Below are positions 9,358-17,878 of a stretch of DNA of 64,000 nt, piece by piece; the first letter of the stretch is position 1, and every line of letters begins with the position of its first letter. The position numbers were made by a program, and so were the translations under genes. Origin of the DNA: Adhaeribacter rhizoryzae (lineage in GTDB: Bacteria > Bacteroidota > Bacteroidia > Cytophagales > Hymenobacteraceae); the NCBI RefSeq assembly GCF_008629685.1, contig NZ_VWSF01000004.1, positions 186,001 to 250,000 on the forward strand. Reading direction: 5' to 3'. Below the pieces are notes generated by a model. That model was given only the letters and a program-made list of their open reading frames with translations, had not been told where the DNA came from and made no database searches.

Positions 9358-11781
9358 TTAAAAATAAAAGTTCCAGGTGAGAGATGGTATGATGGTGCCA
9401 AAAACAGATAACTGATAAGCTTTGGTTAGGCTGCGGTCGTTGGTGAAATAAACAGAGTAAGGGTTTTTGCGGGCGTACAGGTTATAGAACGAAACCACCC
9501 AGAGATTATACCTTTCCTGCACCTTGGTTTTGCGGGTATCTTTGGTAAAAGAAACATCCAGCCGGTGGTAATCCGGAATACGATCGGCGTTGCGGCGGGA
9601 ATAATTTACAACCGGTACTTCATTTAAAATATACTTCCCATCGGGGTAAGTGGCCGGCCGGCCGCTGGTATAAACAAAATTGGCCGCAAAGGTCCAGCCT
9701 TTCGGTAATAAGTACAACCCCGAAAGAGCCAGGTTATGCGGACGGTCGTAGGTAGATGGGAAATATTTGCCTTTGTTTACCTGCTCTATGGCGTATGGTG
9801 TTTGCACGGCTACCAACGACCGGGAAAAGGTATAACTTACCTGACCGGTCAGTCGCCCCGCATTTTTATGGGCGCTTAATTCCAGGCCATAAGCTTTGCC
9901 TTTACCCGGCAACAAGTCAGTTTCTATATTCGGGTTTAATAGCAACCGGGCACCATTCTTATATTCAACCAATTGCTGCATATCTTTGTAAAATACTTCC
10001 ACCGACGTTTCCCAGGTATTGTCTTGGAAGTTACGAAAAATACCTAATCCTGCCTGGTCGGCTAGTTGCGGCGGGACAAACGGATCGCTTACTTTCCAGA
10101 AATCTACCGGTGATATAGCGGTGGTGTTGGATATAAGATGCAAATATTGCCGGGTACGGTTATAATTTAGTTTAATTGCGGTATTACTGCTTATTCCCAA
10201 CCGTAAGGCTAAACGTGGTTCCCAACCGGCATAGGTTTGTATGGTCTGCCCTTTCCGAAAAACCAACGTATCCAAAATCGTCTCGGTACTGCGGGGAACA
10301 TTGGTTTCGTATTGATTTACCTGGCCAGCGCCTTTGTTTTTGAACCAGGAATACCGGAGTCCCATTTGCAGGGAAACGGCGGGCCAAATAATCCACTCTC
10401 CAGATAAATAAGCGGCCTGCTCTGTGCCGTATTCAGTTTCAATCTTTAAAGGATTAATGTTAGATTCCGGGCTGGCTGGACTCAGCTCTCCGGGATTTAC
10501 CCGGTACCCGATGGTGCTAACACCGGCATTTATTTTATGCCGGATACCAGGGGTGAACGCTATATCGGTTTTTATTTCCTGGTGGCGAATGTCCGAAATA
10601 AGTTTAAAGCTGTAAGCAGGATTCAAGCCTTCCGTACCAAAACTATAATTGCTGTGAATGGCATTTACCGAAAAGGAAAGCTGCTCGGAAAGCTTACTAT
10701 TCCATTGCCAGGAAGCGGCGTTCGACTGCCAGGAATACAGCGTATCCTCCGGAAACTTGAAATTATCAAAACTGCGGTAAAGCGTAAGAGACGTAAAATT
10801 TTTATCGTTTACTTTATAACTAATTTTGCTATTGAAATCATAAAAGAAGGCCCGGTTATTCTTGTTATCGCCCGGAAATGCTTTTATAACCCAATTCGGG
10901 TAAGCCACGCGGCCACCTACTAAGAAAGCTAGTTTGTCTTTCAGAACCGGCCCATCCAGTAACAGCCGCCCACTTACGGGACTAATGCCACCAGCTAATT
11001 TTATTTTCTGGAAGTTGCCCGGTCGCATTTTTAAGGTTAGCAATGAGGATAGCCGCCCCCCGTATTGAGCTGGTATGCCGCCTTTATACAATGAAACATC
11101 CTGAATGGCATCGGGGCTTACGCTGGCAAAAAATCCTAGTAAATGCGAGGTGTTGAATAAAGGTATTTCATCCAGCAAAACCAGATTCTGGTCTACCCGG
11201 CCACCCCGCACGTTAAAGCCCCCGGCACCTTCACCCACGGTACTTACGCCTGGTTGTAAAGAGAGCACTTTAATAATATCGCTTTCACCTAAAACTACCG
11301 GTATTTTTTTAATATTAAGCATATCCAGCTGTATGCTGCTCATCTGAATAGCTTTAATATTCTGGTCCGGTGCTTTGCCTTTAATGAGTACTTCCTCAAT
11401 CTGCTCGTTATTCTGTACTAAAGCTATAGGCAGGTGCGTGTCGTTGTTAACCGTTAAGGAGCGTGTTTGCGGTTGGTAACCTACTGATGAAAAAATAAGC
11501 TGATAATTCCCGGCAGGCAATGATAGAATAAAGCCCCCGTTATCGTCGGTGATAGCTCCTTTGTTGGTATTTTTTACCAGAATATTAGCCGCAACAATTG
11601 GTTTCTTAGTTTGGCTATCAGAGACAGAACCGGTTATTTTAAATTGGGCCAGAACCGGCACACAGAAAAACCACAACAATACCAGCAAGAAAACAAGTGT
11701 TACCCACGCCCGGTAATTATTACCGGGACAACATACATAAAAACTTGTTATTTTTTTGGTAAAAATGCTTCTGTCAGGCAT
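9358..11781 (-). CDS. TonB-dependent receptor with carboxypeptidase-like domain
   Basis: 807 aa outer-membrane receptor. A hydrophobic signal (about residues 26-45, VTLVFLLVLLWFF) ends at VLAQ. Residues about 48-130 form a CarboxypepD_reg-like domain (ITGSVSDSQTKKPIVAANILV, GGFILSLPAGNYQLIFSSVGY). The plug follows at about 155-260 (FNVRGGRVDQNLVLLDEIP, ALYKGGIPAQYGGRLSS-like). The remainder is a beta barrel ending in LTWNFYF, with the aromatic terminal residue expected for BAM-dependent barrels. Length is typical of the DUF4249-partnered receptors. It imports an unknown substrate using TonB energy. The promoter should lie in the 200 bases between it and the catalase gene. Confidence 0.9.
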   Translation of the reverse strand: MPDRSIFTKKITSFYVCCPGNNYRAWVTLVFLLVLLWFFCVPVLAQFKITGSVSDSQTKKPIVAANILVKNTNKGAITDDNGGFILSLPAGNYQLIFSSVGYQPQTRSLTVNNDTHLPIALVQNNEQIEEVLIKGKAPDQNIKAIQMSSIQLDMLNIKKIPVVLGESDIIKVLSLQPGVSTVGEGAGGFNVRGGRVDQNLVLLDEIPLFNTSHLLGFFASVSPDAIQDVSLYKGGIPAQYGGRLSSLLTLKMRPGNFQKIKLAGGISPVSGRLLLDGPVLKDKLAFLVGGRVAYPNWVIKAFPGDNKNNRAFFYDFNSKISYKVNDKNFTSLTLYRSFDNFKFPEDTLYSWQSNAASWQWNSKLSEQLSFSVNAIHSNYSFGTEGLNPAYSFKLISDIRHQEIKTDIAFTPGIRHKINAGVSTIGYRVNPGELSPASPESNINPLKIETEYGTEQAAYLSGEWIIWPAVSLQMGLRYSWFKNKGAGQVNQYETNVPRSTETILDTLVFRKGQTIQTYAGWEPRLALRLGISSNTAIKLNYNRTRQYLHLISNTTAISPVDFWKVSDPFVPPQLADQAGLGIFRNFQDNTWETSVEVFYKDMQQLVEYKNGARLLLNPNIETDLLPGKGKAYGLELSAHKNAGRLTGQVSYTFSRSLVAVQTPYAIEQVNKGKYFPSTYDRPHNLALSGLYLLPKGWTFAANFVYTSGRPATYPDGKYILNEVPVVNYSRRNADRIPDYHRLDVSFTKDTRKTKVQERYNLWVVSFYNLYARKNPYSVYFTNDRSLTKAYQLSVFGTIIPSLTWNFYF

Positions 11782-11906
11782 TATAGCTACAGGATTGCTT
11801 TTTAAAAGCTAGCGATGTAATTTAAGTATTAATGACCTAAAATCCACAGCATCACTTTTATAAAAATATTGCCCTGACCACCTGGCTATAAAGTTGGTTC
11901 ATAAGT

Positions 11907-11945
11907 TATGAAGGCCCGGATAATTTGCTTACCCGGGCCTTCATA
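11907..11945 (-). terminator. Hairpin after the catalase gene
   Basis: Arms TATGAAGGCCCGG (11907-11919) and CCGGGCCTTCATA (11933-11945) pair perfectly across a 13-base loop. It lies 40 bases past the catalase stop. There is no strong T run, so it may be a terminator or an RNA-stabilising hairpin. Confidence 0.55.
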
Positions 11946-11985
11946 TACACCAGCACCTTAGAGGTACTGTTAAAACTTACCTGAA

Positions 11986-12930
11986 TTATTTTAAATCCTG
12001 ACCGTTATAGTTGCTCCATTGCGCTACCCCTTCCGGTTCCGCACTGGTTATTTCGGCACTCTTAATTTTACTCAATTCTTTGTTCATTTTTTCAGTAGCC
12101 TTCATTTCTTTGGCTATTGCTTTATCCTGGTTTTGCAGACCGGCGGTTTCTTTTACATGGCTAATCGGGTCAGCTATATAATCCCAGCTTTTGCCGGTAA
12201 CGGGCATTTCGCCTTCATTCCACGGTCCCCGGGCACTTTCGCCCTGCGATAAATTAAAGTACTGGTTAGTAAAACGCGGATCGGCTTGTAAAACGCCCGG
12301 CGGAAAGTTGGGCTTGATGGTTGCTAAAGCTGCTTCGAACATTTCGTAATGGGCAACTTCCCGCGTCATCAAAAAAGAAAGGGTGTCTTTTACATAAGGG
12401 TCATCTGTAAACTGCATCAAATATTCATACACCAGTTTGGCCCGCGATTCCGAAGCAATATTCGACCGCAAATCTACGGTGAGGTCGCCATTGGAATGAG
12501 TGTACGAAGCGCACCACGGAATGCCCTGGCTGTTAGTTAACCGCGGGCCGCCGGCGCTCAGCACCCCAAACTGCGGATTTACTAAGGCCTGGTGGATAAC
12601 GTTTTCTTTAGCCGCTCTACCATTCAGTACTTCCATAATTTCAGATTGGTCAGCGGCGTCTTTTAATTCGCCATTCACACCCTTTAACAACATCTGGATG
12701 GTAGCCCCTACAATTTCCAAGTGGCTAAATTCCTCGGTGGCAATATCCATTAACATATCGTACTTATCCGGGTAAGGCTGTTTGGCCGCAAAGGCTTGGG
12801 TAAAATATTGCATGGCCGCCGCTAATTCGCCGTTTTCTCCCCCAAACTGCTCTAATAATAGGTTAGCGAATCGCGGGTCTGGTTTTGATACCCGGGCATT
12901 AAACTGTAGTTCTTTAACGTGATGAAACAT
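11986..12930 (-). CDS. Manganese catalase family protein
   Basis: 314 aa. Di-manganese catalases dismutate hydrogen peroxide without haem. The four-helix ligand set is visible: E35 in GGENGELAAAM, the ExxH pair E67-x-x-H70 in TEEFSHLEIVG, a later SESRAKLVYEYL helix Glu, and REVAHYEMFEAAL with the ExxH-like final His. The middle loop (LSAGGPRLTNSQGIPW) is also characteristic. The start MFHHVKELQF is standard. It stands alone: the TonB receptor downstream is 200 bases away and a hairpin separates them. Cytosolic protection against peroxide is the expected role. The C-terminal tail of about 40 Lys/Glu-rich residues is not conserved in the family. Confidence 0.92.
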   Translation of the reverse strand: MFHHVKELQFNARVSKPDPRFANLLLEQFGGENGELAAAMQYFTQAFAAKQPYPDKYDMLMDIATEEFSHLEIVGATIQMLLKGVNGELKDAADQSEIMEVLNGRAAKENVIHQALVNPQFGVLSAGGPRLTNSQGIPWCASYTHSNGDLTVDLRSNIASESRAKLVYEYLMQFTDDPYVKDTLSFLMTREVAHYEMFEAALATIKPNFPPGVLQADPRFTNQYFNLSQGESARGPWNEGEMPVTGKSWDYIADPISHVKETAGLQNQDKAIAKEMKATEKMNKELSKIKSAEITSAEPEGVAQWSNYNGQDLK

Positions 12931-13531
12931 ATCTTCCTTCGTTTTGTTGTTTATTGTCCAAAGAAACGAGTAGTAGGAAAGTTTGTTCAGATTAATCTAA
13001 TGTATGGTTACTAGGAAGTGTTCCTCAGCTTACCTTTATGATTGATAGGCTCAACACAAAAAGACTCAGGATGGGGATTGAATTTATACCTTTAATGGAT
13101 CCTATTTATCATAATTCGAGATAGATAAACTCCTGGTAAACTTCTGAAATAGCTTTACACTTTAAGTAAAAAGTTATAAATAATAGGAATTTAAAAGTAA
13201 CTGTAAAAAGGAATTATCTATCTGCAAAGAAAAGAATAATGCCGAAGAACTTCGTTCCGACATGCTGACTATCCGGCATAGCACGAAGCAATACCAGGTT
13301 TCGGTATCTCTCTTACAAGATTGGAGCCGCTGATATTATAAAACCGGATTGTTAAAATATTTTAGACCAAACCATCTTTTCTCATGAAGCCATCCCAGGC
13401 ATGTAGATTAAATATTTGCCTTGAGGCAGACCAACCTTTTTTTTAATTTGCATCCAATCTAAGTTGGGATAAGCTTAACAAGCTCGTACATGCTTGTAAC
13501 CAGCTACATCTATTATATTAAGATTTTTACT
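12931..13531. other. Intergenic region between divergent catalase and channel genes
   Basis: About 600 bases holding the divergent promoters. I found no coding region, no RNA gene and no clear repeat. A poly-T tract at 13435-13443 precedes the channel gene. Confidence 0.4.
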
Positions 13532-15223
13532 ATGAAGTTTCTATCTACCCAGCTCCTACTTTTTTTGCGGAGCGAACCAGACCGTCGTAATCTGAGACTT
13601 CTGTTTAGATTTTTGGTGGTGCTGTTAATATTGGTTTTAATCTTTACCCTTCTTTTTCACCTACTCATGCTCCGGGAAGGTAAAACCTATTCTTGGATCA
13701 CCGGTTTTTACTGGACTCTCACAGTTATGTCTACCCTGGGTTTTGGGGATATTACCTTTCACAGCGATGCCGGCCGCTTCTTCTCCATTGTGGTGCTATT
13801 ATCTGGTATGGTGTTCCTGCTAATTTTGTTCCCCTTTACGTTCATCAACTTTTTCTATTCTCCCTGGATGAAGGCACAGGAGCACGCCCGGGTTCCCCGG
13901 GAACTTCCTGCTGAAACGAATGGCCACGTGGTACTGACCCGCTATGGACCAGTTACAGAAGCGCTGATTAAGAAACTCAATCAGTTTAAATACCCGTACG
14001 TCGTATTAGTACCGGATTTAGTTGAAGGTCTTCGTTTGCACGAGTTAGGTGTGAACGTGATGCTGGGAGACTTGGATGACCCTATAACATACAGCCGGGT
14101 CCAGGTGGAAAAGGCCGCATTGGTAGCTACCACTTCCACAGACGTAATGAATACCAACGTAGCCTTTACCGTACGAGGGGTAAGTCACGAGGTGCCTATC
14201 ATTGCTATCTGTAGTTTCGAGGCTTCGGAAGATATATTAAGTTTAGCTGGTAGTAATCATGTTTTAAGGCTGGGGGAAATTATGGGCCTTTTTCTGGCCC
14301 GCAGAGCCAGTGGCGGCGATGCTTGCTCGCATGTGATAGGCAAGTACGGGGAGTTGTACATAGCAGAAGCCGCCGTAGCGGGTACGCCCCTGGTTGGCTG
14401 CACGTTGCAGGAAACAAAGCTGCGGGAACAGGTAGGAGTAAGTGTAATAGGCTTTTGGGAGCGGGGTAAGTTTAGAACTGCCCAACCAGACACGCGCATT
14501 ACTCAAACCACGGTACTGGTGCTAGCCGGTTCTGATGTCCAGATGGAAAAATATAACCAAACCTATAAAATTGAAAAGAAGATGAACCATCCGGTTATCA
14601 TCATCGGAGGTGGACGAGTAGGTCGGGCTACCAGTAAGGCCTTGGAGGCCCGCGACCTGGATTGGCGTTTGGTGGAGAAAGCACCGGAAAGGGTACAAGA
14701 GAATGCCAATTATATATTGGGAGATGCGGCGGAGTTGGAAATTTTAAAGCAAGCCGGTATTGAAGATTCTCCCTGCGTCATCATTACCACTCATGATGAT
14801 GACATGAATGTTTACCTGACTATTTACTGTAGAAAATTAAGACCTGATATTCAAATAATCACCCGCTCAACCTTGGAGCGAAATCTGGCTACTATGCACC
14901 GGGCCGGGGCTGATTTTGTAATGTCTTACGCCGCTATGGGAGCCAACACCATTTTTAACTTGCTCAAGCGCAGCGACGTCATGATGGTAGCCGAAGGTTT
15001 GGATTTACTCAAGGTTAAGGTACCGCAACCCTTAGCCGGTAAAACCATTGCCCAATCATCTATCAGAAAGGAAACAGGTTGTACTCTTATTGCCATTCGA
15101 AATGGAGAGGAGTTGCAAATTAATCCGGAACCCAATACAATGCTTCCTGTTCAAGCTGAGATTATCCTGATTGGAACCGTAGAAGCGGAGAATAAATTTT
15201 TTAGCTTATATGGCACAAATTGA
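13532..15223 (+). CDS. Two-TM potassium channel with tandem RCK domains
   Basis: 563 aa from the chosen ATG (MKFLSTQLLL); an in-frame ATG at 13490 adds 14 residues and cannot be excluded. Two membrane helices (about residues 24-48 and 82-106 from this start) flank a pore loop with the filter MSTLGFGDITF, a good K+ selectivity signature. Two RCK/TrkA modules follow. The first (GHVVLTRYGPVTEALI) has lost the GxGxxG dinucleotide loop; the second (IIIGGGRVGRATSKALEA, then LGDAAELEILKQAGI and VIITTHDDDMNVY) keeps it. Each has a TrkA_C-like tail. The layout is that of ligand-gated channels such as GsuK, where nucleotides or ions gate K+ flow. It is monocistronic with about 300 bases to the next gene. 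Confidence 0.9.
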   Translation: MKFLSTQLLLFLRSEPDRRNLRLLFRFLVVLLILVLIFTLLFHLLMLREGKTYSWITGFYWTLTVMSTLGFGDITFHSDAGRFFSIVVLLSGMVFLLILFPFTFINFFYSPWMKAQEHARVPRELPAETNGHVVLTRYGPVTEALIKKLNQFKYPYVVLVPDLVEGLRLHELGVNVMLGDLDDPITYSRVQVEKAALVATTSTDVMNTNVAFTVRGVSHEVPIIAICSFEASEDILSLAGSNHVLRLGEIMGLFLARRASGGDACSHVIGKYGELYIAEAAVAGTPLVGCTLQETKLREQVGVSVIGFWERGKFRTAQPDTRITQTTVLVLAGSDVQMEKYNQTYKIEKKMNHPVIIIGGGRVGRATSKALEARDLDWRLVEKAPERVQENANYILGDAAELEILKQAGIEDSPCVIITTHDDDMNVYLTIYCRKLRPDIQIITRSTLERNLATMHRAGADFVMSYAAMGANTIFNLLKRSDVMMVAEGLDLLKVKVPQPLAGKTIAQSSIRKETGCTLIAIRNGEELQINPEPNTMLPVQAEIILIGTVEAENKFFSLYGTN

Positions 15224-15522
15224 GCCGTATTATTTAAAAGGAAAAAACAAAGGAGTTATAATGGAGGCCGCTAACCAAATAATTATAATTAAAGGGGTGC
15301 TAATTTTAAGATAATCCCAAATTTATAATTACAAGGCACATATACCTTGTTAGTTAGCACTTACCCCTACCCGCTAGATTAACCTCACGGCCAAGCAGCA
15401 ACAGTTTAGCATTCATAATAAGGGATTGGCGCATTGATCGTTGGTAAGCCAATGATTAATTATATAACAAGAAGAGTACAACAGCTCATAACTCCATTCA
15501 TCGCCTCCGTATAAGTATAATT

Positions 15523-16203
15523 ATGTTTGGTATAAATGATCTGCCAAAGTTTTTTCTGGCCTTCTTCCTCGTACTCCCCATCATCTCTTTTGTTCACGAA
15601 GCAGGGCATGTTTTTTTTGCCTGGCTGATGGGTGGCAAAAACATTACAGTGATAGTTGGAACTGGAAATAAATTGTTTCACTGGTGGATACTGGAAGTAC
15701 GAGAATATTATTTTTGGTATGGATTCTGTTCGTTTGATAACCTGAAGCATAATAAGCGTTTGTCCAATATCCTGATTTTCTCGGGTGGGGTGCTGTTTAA
15801 TGCGTTAGCAGCCATTGCTGTGATGTACCTGGTGCAAGTTAAATCGGTGGAATCTGGTATGTTAACGTATCAGTTTACTTACTTCTCAATGTATTACATT
15901 TTCTTTGCGCTTTTGCCGATGCCATACCCTGATGGTAGCTACAGCGACGGGAAAGTTATACTGGACTTGATCCGGAACAAGCCCCAGATAACTGAAAATA
16001 TTTACCGCATTCACTTGGATGAGAAAAAGGCAAAATGGCAGGTGCTGGATAATAGTAAAACCATCCTGGAGTCTTCTGATAAGGAGGCAGAAGTACTGGC
16101 CAAGGCGCACGAACTAGCGCAAAGTAATCGCCCCAGCCGCCTTCTTGAAATTAAAAATGGTAAGGAGGTGGAAATTTGCAATTACCCGATAGTCCCCTTG
16201 TAA
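15523..16203 (+). CDS. M50/site-2-protease-like membrane protein
   Basis: 226 aa. The first membrane helix carries HEAGH at residues 25-29, the zinc-binding HExxH motif. A second helix has FSGGVLFNALAA (87-97), matching the G-P-x-x-N-x-x-x-A block of S2P proteases, and a third ends in LPMPYPDGSYSDGK (131-144), where Asp137 or Asp142 would be the third zinc ligand. That order is the minimal M50 core. There is no PDZ domain. A soluble tail of about 80 residues (LDEKKAKWQVLDNSKT...) follows. It may cut membrane-bound regulators or may be a member with another role; the substrate is unknown. MarC lies about 120 bases downstream on the same strand. Confidence 0.68.
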   Translation: MFGINDLPKFFLAFFLVLPIISFVHEAGHVFFAWLMGGKNITVIVGTGNKLFHWWILEVREYYFWYGFCSFDNLKHNKRLSNILIFSGGVLFNALAAIAVMYLVQVKSVESGMLTYQFTYFSMYYIFFALLPMPYPDGSYSDGKVILDLIRNKPQITENIYRIHLDEKKAKWQVLDNSKTILESSDKEAEVLAKAHELAQSNRPSRLLEIKNGKEVEICNYPIVPL

Positions 16204-16324
16204 ACTACGTATTTATAAAGCGTTAATATATTTGTTGCCCCCTCGGAACAGTTTAAATACCATTATACAAATCTAGCCTTTTATTTCTGCGTAGTTAGAA
16301 GCACACAAAACCACTACTAATTTT

Positions 16325-16936
16325 ATGATTACAGCCATAGTGAGTTTTCTGGTGATGCTAAACCCTTTTGCGCTCTTCTTGTACCTGAAGCCCGTGATGA
16401 ACAACCTGTCCGATACGGATTTTCGGTCCGTTTTTATAAAGGCCAGCAGCATATCCTTTTCTATATATTTGGTATTTCTGCTCTTTGGCGACTTAGTATT
16501 CCAGAAAGTGTTCCGCATTAATTTTGAGTCCTTCCGGATATTTGGTGGAATAGTATTGTTTTCCTTTGCCTACATATTTATCGTGCAAGGCAAGAAAGCC
16601 TTCATCCAGATAAAAAGAGATCTTCACGATTTGGCCTCGGAAATAGCTTTGCCGTTTATGGTTGGTGCTGGTACCATTTCGCTTACGGTGCTGATGTCGG
16701 AACAATTGATTTTGTGGCAGGGAATATTATCGCTGGTCATTATCGTGCTGCTAAACTTTTTCATTATCATGGGCCTGAAACAGATGAGGCACCGAATGCA
16801 CTCAAAAAGGGTGCAATTGGCCTTCGATAAAAATATGGAGCTGCTGCTCCGCATCAACGGTTTTTTCCTGGGCGCTATCGGCATAGACATGATAGTGACC
16901 GGTATCAGACACCTTTTGGCGGCCGGACTTAAGTAA
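16325..16936 (+). CDS. MarC family integral membrane protein
   Basis: 203 aa with six hydrophobic segments. The pattern MLNPFALFLYL near the start, then FRIFGGIVLFSFAYIFI, PFMVGAGTISLTVLM and a final GAIGIDMIVTGIRHLL matches MarC/UPF0056 proteins (NP-x-G/A-x-x-P...F-R-I-x-GG-x-L...P-x-x-x-GPG-x-I). The usual GPGTI is GAGTI here and the first NP is followed by FA rather than GA/PI, so it is a divergent member. The function of the family is unsettled; membership in a transporter superfamily is likely. It converges with the universal stress gene, whose stop is 64 bases away. Confidence 0.82.
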   Translation: MITAIVSFLVMLNPFALFLYLKPVMNNLSDTDFRSVFIKASSISFSIYLVFLLFGDLVFQKVFRINFESFRIFGGIVLFSFAYIFIVQGKKAFIQIKRDLHDLASEIALPFMVGAGTISLTVLMSEQLILWQGILSLVIIVLLNFFIIMGLKQMRHRMHSKRVQLAFDKNMELLLRINGFFLGAIGIDMIVTGIRHLLAAGLK

Positions 16937-16999
16937 AAAATGGCTACTGCATACTATCTAAGCCGAACCTGATAAGCTTATCAATTTATCCTTTTTCCT

Positions 17000-17878
17000 T
17001 TAGCGCTTTATTACCGTTTCGGAATATACCATCCAAAGCGGCACATTTATATCGGTGTTATACATTTCCGTAGGCACGCTGCCCAGGCTCAGTGAAGGCA
17101 GCGGGTTGTTGCCTTTCAGGCCGAGCACTAATAAATCCTGGTGTCCTTTTTTTAAGTGCAGGACGATGCGTTCGGCTATACTTTTATTCGCAGCCCGTAC
17201 CAAGGTATAAGGTACATGCGCTATTTCCTGGTGCCGCTTCTGCAGCTCCGCAAACTTTCCTTTTACTAGTTCCTCGGCTTTTCGCACGGCCTTTTCTTCT
17301 GATATTAGCGGGAAGAACTGGGATGGAATGCGGTAAACGTGCATAATTTCTAGTTGCAGCCCCAGTTGGCCCGACAAGTTTTGGCTGAGTTGTAGGGCAT
17401 GTACCGATGCCGCCGAAAAATCTATAGGCACCAGCACTTTTTTTATATTGAAGCTGGCCGTTTCGGGAAAAACTAGTACACTACAGGGAAGTATCCGCAG
17501 TAGTTTTGTACCCTGGGCGCCGGTGCTTTTATCGCTCATTTTTTTACCCAACAGCGTTAGCTTTATTTTATAGCGTTTCACCAAATCGGCCAGGAGAACT
17601 TCGGTGTTTGGCTCTTCACTCACCAGTATTTCGTAAGCGGTAGTGTTGCCAAACTGCTCGGCTACAATGTCGGTAATATTATCTTCTACCTCCTTAGCTA
17701 AATCTACCTCACCAATCAACTCCCGGAAATCATCGCCTAATTCGTATAATTTAATATTGTGTACAAAGTATACTTTACGCACGTCCAGGCGCTCGCAGAT
17801 AGAGCGGGTAAAGGCTACCAATTTCTCATCAATATCGCTCAGGTCCAGGCAGACCATCAGGGCATCTATCGTAATCAT
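17000..17878 (-). CDS. Universal stress protein, two-domain
   Basis: 292 aa with two tandem Usp folds. The first (about 1-145) is degenerate. The second begins at about residue 148 with IKKVLVPIDFSAASVHALQLS and ends with DLLVLGLKGNNPLPSLSLGSVPTEM, close to the ATP-binding G-2x-G-9x-G-S/T motif. The start codon overlaps the stop of the BCCT transporter gene (ATGA), so the two are translationally coupled. Fusion or pairing of Usp proteins with transporters suggests nucleotide-dependent control of the carrier; this is inference. It is the last gene of the porin-BCCT-usp operon. Confidence 0.85.
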   Translation of the reverse strand: MITIDALMVCLDLSDIDEKLVAFTRSICERLDVRKVYFVHNIKLYELGDDFRELIGEVDLAKEVEDNITDIVAEQFGNTTAYEILVSEEPNTEVLLADLVKRYKIKLTLLGKKMSDKSTGAQGTKLLRILPCSVLVFPETASFNIKKVLVPIDFSAASVHALQLSQNLSGQLGLQLEIMHVYRIPSQFFPLISEEKAVRKAEELVKGKFAELQKRHQEIAHVPYTLVRAANKSIAERIVLHLKKGHQDLLVLGLKGNNPLPSLSLGSVPTEMYNTDINVPLWMVYSETVIKR

